Assembly: GCA_013003535.1 (NCBI GenBank)
Contig: JABDIY010000162.1
Coordinates: 122,130-186,129 of the forward strand
DNA: 64,000 nucleotides
Source of the DNA: Acidimicrobiales bacterium
GTDB lineage: Bacteria > Actinomycetota > Acidimicrobiia > Acidimicrobiales > SZUA-35
Reading direction: 5' to 3'
Part shown: positions 35,547-46,353 of the stretch, piece by piece
Numbering within the stretch: position 1 is the stretch's first letter
Layout of the letters: every line of letters begins with the position of its first letter
Position numbers and translations under genes: made by a program
The notes under the pieces: model-generated
Told to the model about the DNA's origin: nothing
Databases searched by the model: none
Seen by the model: the letters and a program-made list of their open reading frames with translations, nothing else

Positions 35547-37670
35547 ATGGGTATGAAACGGTCACAAACTCTCGCTTCGGTTGTACTCGCACTCTCTGTC
35601 GGCGCCGCCGCTTGCGTTGCCGATGACCCCACCGCAAGTCCGGTCAGCACTCTGCCCCGTCAGGACCTGAACACCGAGGACATCGTCCTCACCTCAGGGC
35701 TGCAGACCGTCGGGAACTGCGACGCACTCTTGTCCCGGCTGATCGATGAGGGATTGGAACGGGTCGGGCCGTACGGCTTCGGGGGCAACTTCGTCGGTTT
35801 CCCCGTTGAGGTCATGGAGGACGCGGCCTCGGATGGAGCGTCTGAAGGGGGCGGTATCGACCTCGCCCAAGGAGGCGACTCGCCCGCGGCATACCGAAAT
35901 CAAACTTCGGGAGAAGATGACAGCTACTCCAGCACCAACGCCCAGGAGACTGGAGTTGACGAAGCCGACATCGTTAAAACTGATGGCAGCCGGATGATCG
36001 TGGTTTCCAACAACATGGTTCACGTTCTCGACATCAGCGGTGCCGTCCCGGTGCTGAAGCACTCGGTGAAGATGCTCAATGACTACGGCCAGGGAGAAAT
36101 TTTCATCAACGGCGACCAAGCCCTCTTGATGTCCACGTCATGGACCGACTCGCCAATTCTGCGCAACGGCGCCGATCTCTCACGCTCTTACATACGTGGC
36201 GGGCAAGAACTCACCACCATCACCACGATCAACTTGGACGCCGGGACCGTTGGTCGTTCCATCGAATTCGTCGGATCCTACGTGTCGGCCCGGGAAGTGG
36301 ACGGCACCGTTCGGGTGGTCGTGAGGGCCGGGATGGGCAACTTCGGCTGGCTGTTCCCCAGCAATCCCAACACCGAAGATGCCGCAACCAAGGCCAACCA
36401 GGATCTCCTCCGGCAGAGCACGATCGACGACTGGCTGCCTGCCTACCGGGTGGTTGAAAATGGGGACACCGTCGACTCGGGTCTCCTGTTCGAGTGCGAC
36501 CGCACCCACCTCCCAGCAGAATTCGCCGGCTTCGGAAGCATCGGCCTTCTCACGGTCGACGCCAACAACGGCTTCACACTCACCGATTCGCTCGGTGTGA
36601 TCACCGATGGCCAGACCGTCTACGCCAGCACCGATCGCCTCACCGTGGCCACGCCCCGATATCCCGAATGGGACAACAACACTGGTCAGCCCAAAGCCGG
36701 TGAGGTCACCCGGGTGGCATTACACAACTTCGATATCACCGATCCTGCCCGGGCTAGCTACGTAGCCTCCGGTTCGGTGAACGGTGAACTGCTCAACCAG
36801 TACAGCCTCAGCGAATACAACGGGTACCTGCGAGTTGCCACAACCCAACGCAACCCCAACGATTGGAACGACTCATCAAGCTCGATCACCGTCCTCGCCG
36901 AGCGGGACGGTGCACTGATTGAGACCGGACGGGTGGATGGTCTCGGCAAGAACGAGCAGATCTTCGCCGTGCGCTACCAGGGCGACACCGCCTATGTCGT
37001 AACGTTCCGCCAAACCGATCCGCTGTATGTCATCGATCTTCGGGATCCTGCCGCGCCGGCCACACTCGGCGAACTGAAAATCCCCGGCTTTTCAAACTAC
37101 CTTCACCCTTTGGGTGACGGCCTCATGATGGGTGTTGGCCAAGACGCCACCGACGAAGGCCGGCAGCGGGGGGCTCAGGCATCACTGTTTGACGTTTCTG
37201 ACCCCGCCAACCCCCAACGAATCGCCACGCTCAGCCTGGGTGGGGAAAGCTCTTCTTCGATCGTTCAGTGGGACGCTCGGGCTTTCACCTTCTGGTCACC
37301 CACTAATACCGCCATCATCCCAGTGGAGTCATGGGAGTGGAACGAACGAACCGAGAGCAATGCCGCCTCAGCCCGACTCGTTCGAGTTGAGGGTCGCTCC
37401 CTCGTTGATGCGGGTTCGGTACGGCATAGCGCTCAAGAGCAGTGTGACAACGGCGATTTCTATCCGGTAGAGCCCTTGGAGGACGTTCCTGCGCAGGCTG
37501 AATTGGCACCGAGTGCCCCGCCAACCGAGCAGTACTGCTGGTCGTACGCTCCCGGAATCATGCGCACCGTGATCGCCAATGGAACGCTCTACACGGTTTC
37601 CCAGAGCGGTGTGCACAGTTGGGACCTGGCAACGCTGGCTCCGGGCCAGTGGGTGAGCTTCGGAAAGTGA
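35547..37670 (+). CDS. Secreted beta-propeller lipoprotein (PF09826-like)
   Basis: A 707-residue protein. A lipoprotein signal is seen: LASVVLALSVGAAAC, with the Cys at about residue 21. The mature part has the family motif NAQETGVDEADIVKTDG at about 130-146 and then a series of beta strands with LDAGTV and GS blades, consistent with the Beta_propel family. That domain often lies on bacterial surfaces; a specific role is unknown. Starts: ATG 35547 or ATG 35553 two codons on. Upstream sequence in frame is antisense-like and lies in leuD. It ends 16 bases before the serA stop. Confidence 0.8.
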   Translation: MGMKRSQTLASVVLALSVGAAACVADDPTASPVSTLPRQDLNTEDIVLTSGLQTVGNCDALLSRLIDEGLERVGPYGFGGNFVGFPVEVMEDAASDGASEGGGIDLAQGGDSPAAYRNQTSGEDDSYSSTNAQETGVDEADIVKTDGSRMIVVSNNMVHVLDISGAVPVLKHSVKMLNDYGQGEIFINGDQALLMSTSWTDSPILRNGADLSRSYIRGGQELTTITTINLDAGTVGRSIEFVGSYVSAREVDGTVRVVVRAGMGNFGWLFPSNPNTEDAATKANQDLLRQSTIDDWLPAYRVVENGDTVDSGLLFECDRTHLPAEFAGFGSIGLLTVDANNGFTLTDSLGVITDGQTVYASTDRLTVATPRYPEWDNNTGQPKAGEVTRVALHNFDITDPARASYVASGSVNGELLNQYSLSEYNGYLRVATTQRNPNDWNDSSSSITVLAERDGALIETGRVDGLGKNEQIFAVRYQGDTAYVVTFRQTDPLYVIDLRDPAAPATLGELKIPGFSNYLHPLGDGLMMGVGQDATDEGRQRGAQASLFDVSDPANPQRIATLSLGGESSSSIVQWDARAFTFWSPTNTAIIPVESWEWNERTESNAASARLVRVEGRSLVDAGSVRHSAQEQCDNGDFYPVEPLEDVPAQAELAPSAPPTEQYCWSYAPGIMRTVIANGTLYTVSQSGVHSWDLATLAPGQWVSFGK

Positions 37671-37686
37671 CCCCAAGCGAACGGGA

Positions 37687-39252
37687 TCAGCCAAGGAGCA
37701 CGAGGTCGACCTGCAAGATCCCGTCGAGCCCGCGCAGGCGCTCGCCTACATCGACACTGAACGGCTCTTGGGTGGTAATCACCATCAGGGCTGATTCGTT
37801 GTCGTCGCTGCGCCCTACGTTCATGTCGTCGATGTTCACACCGGCATCACCAAGAACTGTACCCACCACCCCAATCATGCCCGGTCGGTCGTCGTTGTGA
37901 AGCACCAGCATGTTGGCCGCCGGAGAAACGTCAATGTCATGATCATCCAGCACCACGATTCGAGCCTCGTTCCCAAGACCAAGCAGCGTGGCCGAGATCG
38001 ATCGTCCGGCCCCGGTTATGGTGAGAAGGCTCACGTAATCTCGAGGTTGGACCGAAGTGACGACGTTGAGCTGCACCCCTCTCTCTCGTAGTAACGAACG
38101 AGCGTTGACGTAACTGACCAACTCACCGCTGAAGTGGAGCAGACCCTTGGCTGCCGCCAAGGTGACAAGGCGATCGTCGTAGCCGCCCAATTCACCCTCC
38201 AGCGTGAGCACAACCCGGTCGGGCAGCTCCCCGACGAGGCCGGCGAAGATTGCGCCCACCTGCTCAGCCAGTGGCAGAAACGGCGACACCGTTCCGGGGA
38301 CTTCACCGGCGTCGACGTTTACGGCAAACGGAACGAACTGTCCCGAAAGAGCAAGATCAACCTGTTCTGCAATGGTGACGCCGGCCCGGAGCTGTGCCTC
38401 GGTTGTGGATGCGCCGAGATGGGGCGTCACCACCACCCTGGGTTGGCCGAAGAGGGGCGATTCGGTCATTGGTTCTGACGAAAACACGTCGAGACCGGCT
38501 CCGCTTACCTGACCGCTTGCGAGACCGGCGAGAAGTGCGGTCTCGTCGACGATCCCGCCCCGCGCCACATTGATGATTCGGATCCCCGCCTTTGCCTTGC
38601 TGATGAACTCGGTCCCGATGAGGCCGATCGTGTCCGGCGTTCGAGCAACGTGAACTGTGACGATGTCGCTGGCGGCAGCAAGCTCATCGAGCGACATGAG
38701 CTCAACACCGAAACTCTCCGCTCGTTCCGCCGACACAAACGGATCGTGCCCAACCAATCTCATATCGAATGCGCGAGCCCGTTGGGCCACCAGTGACCCG
38801 ATTCGGCCCAGGCCGACGATTCCCAGGGTCTTGCCCGCCAGCTCCATTCCGGTCCATTGAGCCCGCTCCCATCGCCCCTGAACCAGCGCCGAGTGGGCCT
38901 GCGGCGTATTCCGAGCCTGGGCCAAGATCAGCGCCATGGTTTGTTCAGCTGCGCTCAGCACGTTGGACAACGGTGCGTTGACCACCATCACGCCCCTCTT
39001 TGTGGCTGCGTTGACGTCGACGTTGTCAAGACCTACGCCCGCCCGGCCCACCACTTGAAGTTCGCCGCCCGCATCGAGCATCGCCTCGGTCACCGTTGTG
39101 GCGGACCGGATGATGAGAGCATGCGCGCCGGGGATCGCTCGGTGAATCTCCTCCGGGCTCAAGCCGAGTTGCACATCGACCTCATGACCTGCCTCGCGGA
39201 GGAGTTCAAGGCCCTCGGGGGCCAGCTTTTCTGTAACAAGGATGCGTCCCAT
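37687..39252 (-). CDS. serA: D-3-phosphoglycerate dehydrogenase
   Basis: A 521-residue enzyme starting serine synthesis from 3-phosphoglycerate. It has the NAD-binding signature [20 protein letters not shown], the substrate-binding GVGLDNVD and VARGG(I)VDE segments, and the catalytic His in VTPHLGAST. The C-terminal ASB and ACT domains ([15 protein letters not shown]) are the long form typical of actinobacteria, usually responsible for serine feedback. The frame is open 57 codons upstream, but ATG 39252 begins the standard MGRILVTE. Confidence 0.95.
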   Translation of the reverse strand: MGRILVTEKLAPEGLELLREAGHEVDVQLGLSPEEIHRAIPGAHALIIRSATTVTEAMLDAGGELQVVGRAGVGLDNVDVNAATKRGVMVVNAPLSNVLSAAEQTMALILAQARNTPQAHSALVQGRWERAQWTGMELAGKTLGIVGLGRIGSLVAQRARAFDMRLVGHDPFVSAERAESFGVELMSLDELAAASDIVTVHVARTPDTIGLIGTEFISKAKAGIRIINVARGGIVDETALLAGLASGQVSGAGLDVFSSEPMTESPLFGQPRVVVTPHLGASTTEAQLRAGVTIAEQVDLALSGQFVPFAVNVDAGEVPGTVSPFLPLAEQVGAIFAGLVGELPDRVVLTLEGELGGYDDRLVTLAAAKGLLHFSGELVSYVNARSLLRERGVQLNVVTSVQPRDYVSLLTITGAGRSISATLLGLGNEARIVVLDDHDIDVSPAANMLVLHNDDRPGMIGVVGTVLGDAGVNIDDMNVGRSDDNESALMVITTQEPFSVDVGERLRGLDGILQVDLVLLG

Positions 39253-39459
39253 GGCCCAATCATCCCCGACACTGCCGCCAATCCCTACCGGATGAGAAAA
39301 TCTTGACGATTTGCAAAGCGCACTGAACGGCTTGCGGAGAGCCCCTTCGTGGTCCATATTTCTGCTCACCGCAGCAGTCAGACAACGATCTTGGGCGTTG
39401 GGCCGCCGGATGTGGTTCGGCACCGCGTTGGGCTATCGGCGATTGCTACGGTGTCTGCC

Positions 39460-40473
39460 GTGTCTAAGGATGGCGTGGATGTGCTCGTAGTCGGCGCCGG
39501 AATGACCGGCCTCACCGCCGGCCTAACTCTGGTAGAAGCCGGGAAATCTGTCCGCATCGTGGACAAAGGCCGAAGCGTGGGCGGACGCCTGGCAACGCGC
39601 CGAATCGGTAGAGCCACGCTGGACCACGGGGCCCAGTTCTTCACTGTTCGGTCAAGCGAGTTCGGCGACGCCGTGCGGATGTGGGAACACGATGGGGTCG
39701 TCAGTGTGTGGACCCACGGATTTGATGCCGAAAACCTCGACGGCCACCCGCGCTATCGAACCAACGGCGGCATGTCAAGACTCGCCAAACATCTGGCTGC
39801 CGCGTTTGTGGGGGCGGGTGGCGACCTCGTGGTCAATCAACGGGTCCACTCCATCATCGACACCGGCAGATCGGTCACCGCCACCTACGACGGGACCACC
39901 CGTCCCCCTGATGAAGCGCAGGCGGTCCTCCTAACGGCCCCGACACCCCAGATCGTTCAGATGCTGGAAGCGGGGGGAATGCCTGTGCCCGATCCCGTCC
40001 GACTCGTGACGTACCACGCGGTGATCGCGCTTCTGCTAATCACAGAGCACGATCCCGCCGGCCGCCTCGGCCCGGCTGGAGCGCTCCAGCAGCCGTTGGA
40101 CCCGATGTTCACCTTCATCGCCGAGAACCGGGCCAAAGGGATCTCTGACCACATCGGTCTCACGTTTCACACCGAGCCAGCATTGTCTGCCGCTCTCTTC
40201 GACTGTTCCGACCAAGAAATCATCGACCGCCTGACACCGGAACTCCGCCGCGTACTCGGAGGCGACACCTGGAACGAGATCCAGGTGAAGAAGTGGCGCT
40301 ATGCAGGGCCTCGAAACGGTCATCCAGACCGTTTCCTTGCTGTGAAGGGAGTGAGGCTGCCCGTGCTCCTGGCGGGCGACGCGTTTGGTGGCGCACGGGT
40401 GGAAGGAGCCTTCCTCAGCGGTCGACGAGCGGCCGAACAACTCTTGCGGCAGAGCACCCAAACTTCGGGATGA
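39460..40473 (+). CDS. FAD-dependent oxidoreductase, renalase/amine-oxidase-like
   Basis: About 337 residues. The N terminus has a Rossmann dinucleotide motif DVLVVGAGMTGLTAGLTL, followed by VDKGRSVGGRLATRR and the DHGAQFFTVR segment, all characteristic of the renalase/NAD(P)-dependent oxidoreductase group. The C-terminal VLLAGDAFGGARVEGAFLSGRRAAEQL is the second FAD-binding block. Start choice: GTG 39460 (VSKDGVD) sits six residues before the motif; GTG 39451 and GTG 39349 are also possible. The substrate is unknown. It is divergent from serA (207 bp gap). Confidence 0.82.
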   Translation: MSKDGVDVLVVGAGMTGLTAGLTLVEAGKSVRIVDKGRSVGGRLATRRIGRATLDHGAQFFTVRSSEFGDAVRMWEHDGVVSVWTHGFDAENLDGHPRYRTNGGMSRLAKHLAAAFVGAGGDLVVNQRVHSIIDTGRSVTATYDGTTRPPDEAQAVLLTAPTPQIVQMLEAGGMPVPDPVRLVTYHAVIALLLITEHDPAGRLGPAGALQQPLDPMFTFIAENRAKGISDHIGLTFHTEPALSAALFDCSDQEIIDRLTPELRRVLGGDTWNEIQVKKWRYAGPRNGHPDRFLAVKGVRLPVLLAGDAFGGARVEGAFLSGRRAAEQLLRQSTQTSG

Positions 40474-40551
40474 CATCGGCAGAGAATTTCGGGATGACGC
40501 CGGTCATAGGAGCGAAGGTTGAGTGACCCCATCCTCTAACGTGATTCTGCG

Positions 40552-41814
40552 ATGGTTGCCCTCCGACTCAAAACCAGCGGTGCTGCCAGGCCCGACTTCC
40601 TGAGTTTTCCGTGGAGCACACCGCTGGAAATGTGGCCTGATGAGATGGCCGTACGTCTCCCGCGGGGCCGGCATCGGCATGTGGTGCGCTTCATCGAACA
40701 CGAAGGCACCTATTTCGCTTTCAAGGAGCTCCGTTCGGAACTGGCGCATCGGGAATTCGAAATTCTCGAGTACCTGAAGGATGAAGATCTCCCCGTGGTG
40801 GACCTCGTGGGCGTGGCCGACGGCCGGGTTGCCGAAGACGGGACCCCCATGGACGCGATCTTGATCACGCAACACTTGCGGTACTCCCTCCCATATCTGC
40901 ACCTTTTCGCCGCCCCGGGCAATGATGGCCTCCACGAGAGTCTGATCGATGCCCTCGCCGTTCTCCTCTGCCGCCTTCATCTCGTCGGGCTCTTCTGGGG
41001 CGACTGCAGTTTGGGTAACGCGCTGTTCCTGCGAGACGCGGGGGCGTTGGTGGCCTACATCGTGGATACCGAAACGGGTGATCTGCAAGACGAACTGACC
41101 AAGGGCCAACGGGAGCACGATCTTCAGATCGCAGTGGAGAATATCGCCGGCGGTCTCTTCGAACTTCAGGTACTCGACAAGCTGTCCAAGGACGTTGACC
41201 CCATCGATGTGGTGGAGTCCCTGGAACGGCGGTATCACGACCTGTGGAACGAGTTGACCCGCACCGACGAGCTCAATGGCGACGAACTCTTTCTCATTGC
41301 CGAGCGGCTGGAGCGTTTGAACGACCTCGGCTTCGACACCTCCGAGATGGAGATTCACCAGGACAACGAAGGTCGTCGTCTTGTGCGCTTTCGGCCGGTT
41401 GTTGTGGAAGAGGGGCACCACCGTCGCGAGTTGGAAAGGGCCACCGGGATCGTTGCCGAGGAAAACCAGGCCCGCAAACTGCTCCGGGCACTGCGCGGAT
41501 ACGGGGCATGGTTGGCCTCAGAGCCGGGCAACGAAAAGGGCCAAGTACCTGAAGCGGTGGTGGCTTACCGATGGCTGACTGAACGTTATCGCCCAACGGT
41601 GGATGCCATTCCACCCGATCTAAAGGGTCGACTCTCGGAGCCAGAGTTCTACGTTCAGGTAATGGAACACCTGTGGTATCTGTCCGAATCCGCCGGCCAG
41701 GACTACGGTCTCGTCAACGCCACGAACGACTACATCGAGAACGTGCTGGCTCGACTCCCAGAGGAGAGAGCGGTGCTTTCGGCTGACGAGTCGGGCTTCA
41801 GAGAAACCACCTGA
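40552..41814 (+). CDS. DUF4032 kinase-like protein
   Basis: A 420-residue soluble protein. The N-terminal half resembles a protein/lipopolysaccharide kinase fold: FAFKELRSELAHREFEILEYL (Lys/Glu pair), HLVGLFWGDCSLGNALFL (catalytic-loop-like, with Asp and Asn), and AYIVDTETGD (DxE/DFG-like). The C-terminal part fits DUF4032, an actinobacterial family linked to Lps-kinase-like sequences. Phosphotransfer to an unknown target is plausible, but the invariant residues cannot be confirmed from sequence alone. It slightly overlaps the end of the convergent hydrolase gene (41798-41814). Confidence 0.78.
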   Translation: MVALRLKTSGAARPDFLSFPWSTPLEMWPDEMAVRLPRGRHRHVVRFIEHEGTYFAFKELRSELAHREFEILEYLKDEDLPVVDLVGVADGRVAEDGTPMDAILITQHLRYSLPYLHLFAAPGNDGLHESLIDALAVLLCRLHLVGLFWGDCSLGNALFLRDAGALVAYIVDTETGDLQDELTKGQREHDLQIAVENIAGGLFELQVLDKLSKDVDPIDVVESLERRYHDLWNELTRTDELNGDELFLIAERLERLNDLGFDTSEMEIHQDNEGRRLVRFRPVVVEEGHHRRELERATGIVAEENQARKLLRALRGYGAWLASEPGNEKGQVPEAVVAYRWLTERYRPTVDAIPPDLKGRLSEPEFYVQVMEHLWYLSESAGQDYGLVNATNDYIENVLARLPEERAVLSADESGFRETT

Positions 41815-42604
41815 TCACGGCAGAGGCCACTGTCTCGGGCGCTTCCAGCGGGCCGAAGTGAGAAAGATCCATTGGCACCAGCGTGAGGTTTGGGGCACGA
41901 AGAGCTGCGGCTCGGCCTGCTTGCGCGGGCATCCCACCGTCGCTTCCGACCGCAACCGCGAACGGCACGGACGTGGAGAGCGCCGCTTCGAGCGCACCGG
42001 AGTGAGCCCCTTCAAAGACCATTGCTTCGGTTTCGGGAAGACAAGCGAGTTGCACGGTCCCATCGGGTAGCTCCACGAAACCGTGCTCGACGTACCAGTC
42101 CAGCGCATCCGAACTCAGGAGGTCGAGCGGCGGCTTTGCCTGGTAATTCGCCCGTGCATCGCTACGGCTCGGGAAGACGGGACGGCGCCGCCTGGCACCC
42201 TCGGCGATTTGCGAGGGCTGCGGGTTTGCCAGCGCGGGGAGGAGGATCGGCTCGTACGTCCACGCCGAAAGGATCCGATCCGGTTCCCTTTGGGCCGCCA
42301 AGGCGATGCACGCACCACCCATGGAGTGGCCGAAAACTCTGACCGGCTTCTCCGCGCTCAGGCCGTCGATGACCGCCAGAAGATCGTCGGTCATTCGGTG
42401 CCAATCCAAGCTTGCCGCCGGTGGCAGAACGGATTTCCCGTGCCCGCGAAAGTCGAAGGCTACGCAGTGGAAATGACTGTTGAGTTTGTGGGCCAGTGGT
42501 TGATACACCATGCCGTGGAACCCCGTGGCGTGGGCCATGACAAGGAGTGGCCCGTCCCCCCCGAAGTCGTGGACCGCAACCTCCACCCCTTGGCTAGATC
42601 TCAT
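41798..42604 (-). CDS. Alpha/beta hydrolase
   Basis: A 268-residue serine hydrolase. The oxyanion segment is MAHATGFHGMVYQPLA, the nucleophile elbow GHSMGG, and the final His is in DLSHFGPLEAPE. Family: alpha/beta hydrolase fold, esterase/thioesterase or similar; the natural substrate is unknown. ATG 42604. It overlaps the 3' end of the convergent DUF4032 gene by 17 bases. The S9 peptidase ends 54 bases upstream on the same strand, so it may be the last member of the same unit. Confidence 0.85.
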   Translation of the reverse strand: MRSSQGVEVAVHDFGGDGPLLVMAHATGFHGMVYQPLAHKLNSHFHCVAFDFRGHGKSVLPPAASLDWHRMTDDLLAVIDGLSAEKPVRVFGHSMGGACIALAAQREPDRILSAWTYEPILLPALANPQPSQIAEGARRRRPVFPSRSDARANYQAKPPLDLLSSDALDWYVEHGFVELPDGTVQLACLPETEAMVFEGAHSGALEAALSTSVPFAVAVGSDGGMPAQAGRAAALRAPNLTLVPMDLSHFGPLEAPETVASAVIRWFL

Positions 42605-42658
42605 TTCGAGACTCCAGGGGTCAGCGACCGCCGCACCGCTAGGCCGTGGTTGCGGGCG

Positions 42659-44653
42659 TTAGCCAAGATCAAGCGGTTCGATGTCATCGGCAGGATTGAA
42701 GTTGAAGACGTACGCATAGAACCACAATTCGGCCTCGTAGCTACGAATCACGTTGGGCGCCTGGCGAAATCCATGCTGCTCGCCCTCGAACAAGACGTAG
42801 GCATGAGGGAGGCCTTTGGCGGCCACGGCTGCCACGATGGCCTCGCTCTGATTGGGCGGCACTACTTCATCCTCACTGCCCTGCATCACGAGAAGCGGAC
42901 AGTTGAGCTGGTCGGTGTGGTTGATCGGCGAGCGCTCCACATAGGTGGCTTCATCGTCGGGCCACGGCCCGATCATGTTGTCCAGGTACCGACTCTCGAA
43001 CTTGTGCGTGTCGGTTGCCAGCAGCGTGAGATCGGCCACACCGTAGAGGCTGGTACCAGCGGCGAAGATTTCGCTCTGTTCCAATGCTGCCAACACGGTG
43101 AACCCCCCAGCCGACCCCCCTCGAATCGTCATCCGAGCAGGGTCGACCCGGTTCGTGTCAGACAAATACTGTGCTGCGGCGATCACATCCTCCACGTCTA
43201 CAACTCCCCAACGCCGGTTGAGCAGGTTGCGGTAATCGGTTCCGAACCCGCTGGACCCGCCGTAGTTCACGTCCACCACGGCGAATCCTCGAGAGGTCCA
43301 ATACTGCACCCTTAGGCTCAGGGCGGGGGATGAGTGCGACGTTGGGCCACCGTGACCCATCACCACGAGCGGCGGGCGTTCGCCATCTAGGCCGTGAATC
43401 GATGGTGCTGTAGGTGGATAGAAGAATGCATGCGCGGTGCGCCCGCCTGCGGAGGCGAAGGAGATCGGCTCTGCAATGGAGAACCACCCGGCGTCGACGC
43501 CGATGTCAGCCGGCGGCCGATGCACGATCCGTTCAGCCGTCAAAGGGTTGACTTGTTGTACCGATACCAAGGCGTCGGACGAAGCGCTGATGACAATCAG
43601 CTCGTCATCTAGAGCCGCCAGACCCGAGATGGATGCGCACGGAAAGTCCTCCAGAACCCATACCGACCCATCGTCGGCCACCGTTGCGATTTGATCGGTG
43701 GCTGACCGTGTGAGGGCAACGACCAGGAGCCCGTCGGCCAATTCGATCCAGCGTTGGGTTCCAAATTGCCACTGCGGGTAACCGATCTCTCCATCATCCA
43801 ACGCGGTAATCGATTGTGGCTTGAAGGTTCCTGGCGTCCAGCGAGCGAGATTCCACCAGCCGCTGACGTCGGTCGAGAACACAAGGTCGCCATTGGCTCG
43901 CCAGTTGGCACCATGGACAGCCTGGCCGGCACCACCGGCAACCAGCATCGAGTTGCCGAGACGGGCGTCATCGAACAACGGCGCGGCAAAGAGTTCGGTT
44001 CCATCCCACGGCATCTTGGGGTGATCCCACTGGAACCACGACAGCCAGTCACCATCACCGGAGATCCGAGGCCCGGCGACGAAGTCGGCGCCAGTGACGA
44101 GTGTTTGGATCCTCGTGGGGTCCTCAGCCGCAGAGCCATCGGTAGGAATACAGACGATGGAGTTGACCGCTTGGCCGCCGTTCGAGTCCAAAGCGCCAGA
44201 TCTGTGATCCTCCATGACACAGACCACGGACTCGCCGTCTGGCGTCTCACAACCGTCGGCGAACCGAAGGCCATGGCGTATCTCCGGATCGGGAGTTATC
44301 GGAAGCGGCGTGGGATCGATGCCCGTCCCGACGGAGAATCGATACAGGCGCTGATCATCCCAGTTCGAGAAGTAAACGGCACCGGGCTGATCTGCTCGCG
44401 GCAGGCCCAGCCACCAGGCACCGCCGCCGTACTCATGCACTCGAGTTCGAGCATTGAAGGGTGCATCGATGCGATCAAGGCCATTGCGGACCAGAACGGT
44501 GCGACCGCCCTCATCGGGGCGTTGTTCGCTCCACCAAATCTCGGCCACGTCGTGAGCGCCCCGTACGGCGGGACCGGCGAGGCTGACACCGCCTGAGGCA
44601 ACGCGCTCGGCAGAGATCGGTGAGGGCCAAGTCCCAAACTGGAGAGCGGGCAT
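42659..44653 (-). CDS. Prolyl-oligopeptidase family (S9) peptidase
   Basis: A 664-residue protein with an N-terminal beta-propeller-like region and a C-terminal alpha/beta-hydrolase catalytic domain. The catalytic residues are visible: Ser in RGGSAGGFTVLA, Asp in GSEDEVVPP, and His in FEGEQHGFRQ. It lacks a signal peptide. It probably cleaves peptides from short oligopeptides as a dipeptidyl or acyl aminopeptidase. The start ATG overlaps the stop of the aminotransferase (TGATG on the minus strand), so the two are translated together. Confidence 0.9.
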   Translation of the reverse strand: MPALQFGTWPSPISAERVASGGVSLAGPAVRGAHDVAEIWWSEQRPDEGGRTVLVRNGLDRIDAPFNARTRVHEYGGGAWWLGLPRADQPGAVYFSNWDDQRLYRFSVGTGIDPTPLPITPDPEIRHGLRFADGCETPDGESVVCVMEDHRSGALDSNGGQAVNSIVCIPTDGSAAEDPTRIQTLVTGADFVAGPRISGDGDWLSWFQWDHPKMPWDGTELFAAPLFDDARLGNSMLVAGGAGQAVHGANWRANGDLVFSTDVSGWWNLARWTPGTFKPQSITALDDGEIGYPQWQFGTQRWIELADGLLVVALTRSATDQIATVADDGSVWVLEDFPCASISGLAALDDELIVISASSDALVSVQQVNPLTAERIVHRPPADIGVDAGWFSIAEPISFASAGGRTAHAFFYPPTAPSIHGLDGERPPLVVMGHGGPTSHSSPALSLRVQYWTSRGFAVVDVNYGGSSGFGTDYRNLLNRRWGVVDVEDVIAAAQYLSDTNRVDPARMTIRGGSAGGFTVLAALEQSEIFAAGTSLYGVADLTLLATDTHKFESRYLDNMIGPWPDDEATYVERSPINHTDQLNCPLLVMQGSEDEVVPPNQSEAIVAAVAAKGLPHAYVLFEGEQHGFRQAPNVIRSYEAELWFYAYVFNFNPADDIEPLDLG

Positions 44654-45852
44654 CAGCCGTTGATCAAGTTGACGATACGATCCAAACCTTCGCCAAGATC
44701 GTCATCACCCAAGGCGTACGAGAAGCGGGCGTATCCGGGGCTGCCGAACGCCTCGCCGGGCACAAACGCCACATTGGCTTGGTCCAGCGCGACTGCGGCC
44801 AAATCCAGTGTGGTCTCGATTTTCTGGCCTCCGATCTGTTGACCCATTACTCCTTCGAAGTTGGGAAAGGCGTAGAACGCCCCCTGGGGCTTCAAACACT
44901 CAACGCCAACGATTCCGTCGAGTTTCGCATGCATCGCCAACCGGCGCCGATCGAAGTGTTCTCGCATCTCATGAACCGCCGAAAGATCGCCCGACACTGC
45001 AGCGAGCGCGGCTATTTGAGCCACGTTGTTGACATTGGAGGTCTGGTGAGACTGGAGGGATGTGAGCGCCTTGGCGACATCGATCGGAGCGACGACCCAC
45101 CCGACCCTCCAACCGGTCATCGCATAGGTCTTGGCAACGCCGTTGAGCACGATGCATCGCTCTGCTATCTCGGGCACGAGCGCAGGCATGGAGAAAAACT
45201 TGTTGTCGTCATATACGAGGTGTTCGTAGATCTCGTCGGTGAGGACCCAGATGTCGTTCTCGGCGGCCCATTCACCAATCGCTACGATCTCATCCCTGTC
45301 ATAAACGGCTCCGCTGGGGTTGCTGGGGCTGACGAAGATCAGGGCTTTGGTGCGAGGAGTGCGGGCCGCCTCGAGATCCGCAACGGAGGCCTTGAAGCCC
45401 GAGAGGATAGACGTCTCCACGGTGACCGGCACGCCCCCAGCCAGTTTCACGGGCTCGGGATACGTGGTCCAGAACGGTGTAGGGATCAATACCTCGTCGC
45501 CAGAATCCACCACGGCGGCGATGGCGTTGTACACCGCGTGTTTGCCGCCATTGGTGACCACCACCTGGGCGGGTTCAACCTGAAGTCCGCTGTCACGTCT
45601 GGTTTTTTCGGCAATGGCGACCTTCAGCTCTGCGAGCCCTCCGGCCGGGGTGTACTTGTGATTCTTCGGGTCGCGACAGGCAGCAACCGCCGCTTCCACG
45701 ATGTAGTCCGGTGTAGGGAAGTCTGGTTCACCGGCCCCGAATCCGATGACCGGTTTGCCCTGCGCCTTCAGTTCTTTGGCCTTGGCGGTAATCGCCAGCG
45801 TGGCCGACGGGGCGATGGAACCTACACGAACTGAGAGACGACCGGTTGACAT
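44653..45852 (-). CDS. Pyridoxal-phosphate aminotransferase (aspartate-type, class I)
   Basis: A 399-residue fold-type I aminotransferase. It has the characteristic [10 protein letters not shown] segment, [15 protein letters not shown], and the PLP-Lys region [17 protein letters not shown]. It matches the AspB/aspartate transaminase subgroup ([15 protein letters not shown], here with GVAKT). It likely moves an amino group between aspartate and 2-oxoglutarate, but related substrates cannot be excluded. ATG 45852. It overlaps the peptidase gene downstream by one base. Confidence 0.9.
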   Translation of the reverse strand: MSTGRLSVRVGSIAPSATLAITAKAKELKAQGKPVIGFGAGEPDFPTPDYIVEAAVAACRDPKNHKYTPAGGLAELKVAIAEKTRRDSGLQVEPAQVVVTNGGKHAVYNAIAAVVDSGDEVLIPTPFWTTYPEPVKLAGGVPVTVETSILSGFKASVADLEAARTPRTKALIFVSPSNPSGAVYDRDEIVAIGEWAAENDIWVLTDEIYEHLVYDDNKFFSMPALVPEIAERCIVLNGVAKTYAMTGWRVGWVVAPIDVAKALTSLQSHQTSNVNNVAQIAALAAVSGDLSAVHEMREHFDRRRLAMHAKLDGIVGVECLKPQGAFYAFPNFEGVMGQQIGGQKIETTLDLAAVALDQANVAFVPGEAFGSPGYARFSYALGDDDLGEGLDRIVNLING

Positions 45853-45897
45853 GCCCTAAGGCTAGAGAGTTTTTCTTCCTCTGGACGCCGAGTTCAA

Positions 45898-46299
45898 CTA
45901 CTCCTTCTTGGCGAAGTCCAGGCTTGCAGAGTTCATGCAGAAACGCTCCCCCGTGGGCTGGGGGCCGTCGGGGAAGACATGACCGAGGTGGGCGCCGCAT
46001 GTGGCGCAGGTGGCCTCGGTCCGAACCATGCCCAACGTTCGATCTTCATGAAGCGTCACCAAGTCGTCAGCGATCGGCTTCCAGAAGCTGGGCCAGCCGG
46101 AGCCGCTTTCGTACTTGGTGTCGGAGGTGAAGAGAGCAGTGTTGCAGACGATGCATTTGTAGACACCGTCGTCTTTGTTGTCCCATGTCACGCCGGTGAA
46201 GGGCCGTTCGGTACCGGCTTCCTGGGTGACGTGATACTGCTCGGGCGTGAGACGCTCACGGAGTTCTGCCTCGGAGAATGTCTTGGTTGGATCAGCCAT
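45898..46299 (-). CDS. msrB: Peptide methionine sulfoxide reductase MsrB
   Basis: A 133-residue protein that reduces methionine-R-sulfoxide. Two zinc CxxC pairs are present (CIVC and CATC), the GSGWPSFW block, and the catalytic Cys in RFCMNSASLDF near the C terminus. The start ATG 46299 (MADPTKTF) fits normal MsrB length; the frame has an earlier ATG at 46317. It is on the same strand as the aminotransferase with a 45-bp gap. Confidence 0.95.
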   Translation of the reverse strand: MADPTKTFSEAELRERLTPEQYHVTQEAGTERPFTGVTWDNKDDGVYKCIVCNTALFTSDTKYESGSGWPSFWKPIADDLVTLHEDRTLGMVRTEATCATCGAHLGHVFPDGPQPTGERFCMNSASLDFAKKE

Positions 46300-46353
46300 G
46301 CCTATGTAACGGTTCACCAGCTGGATGTGTTCCAGGAGCTCTGATCCAATGCG

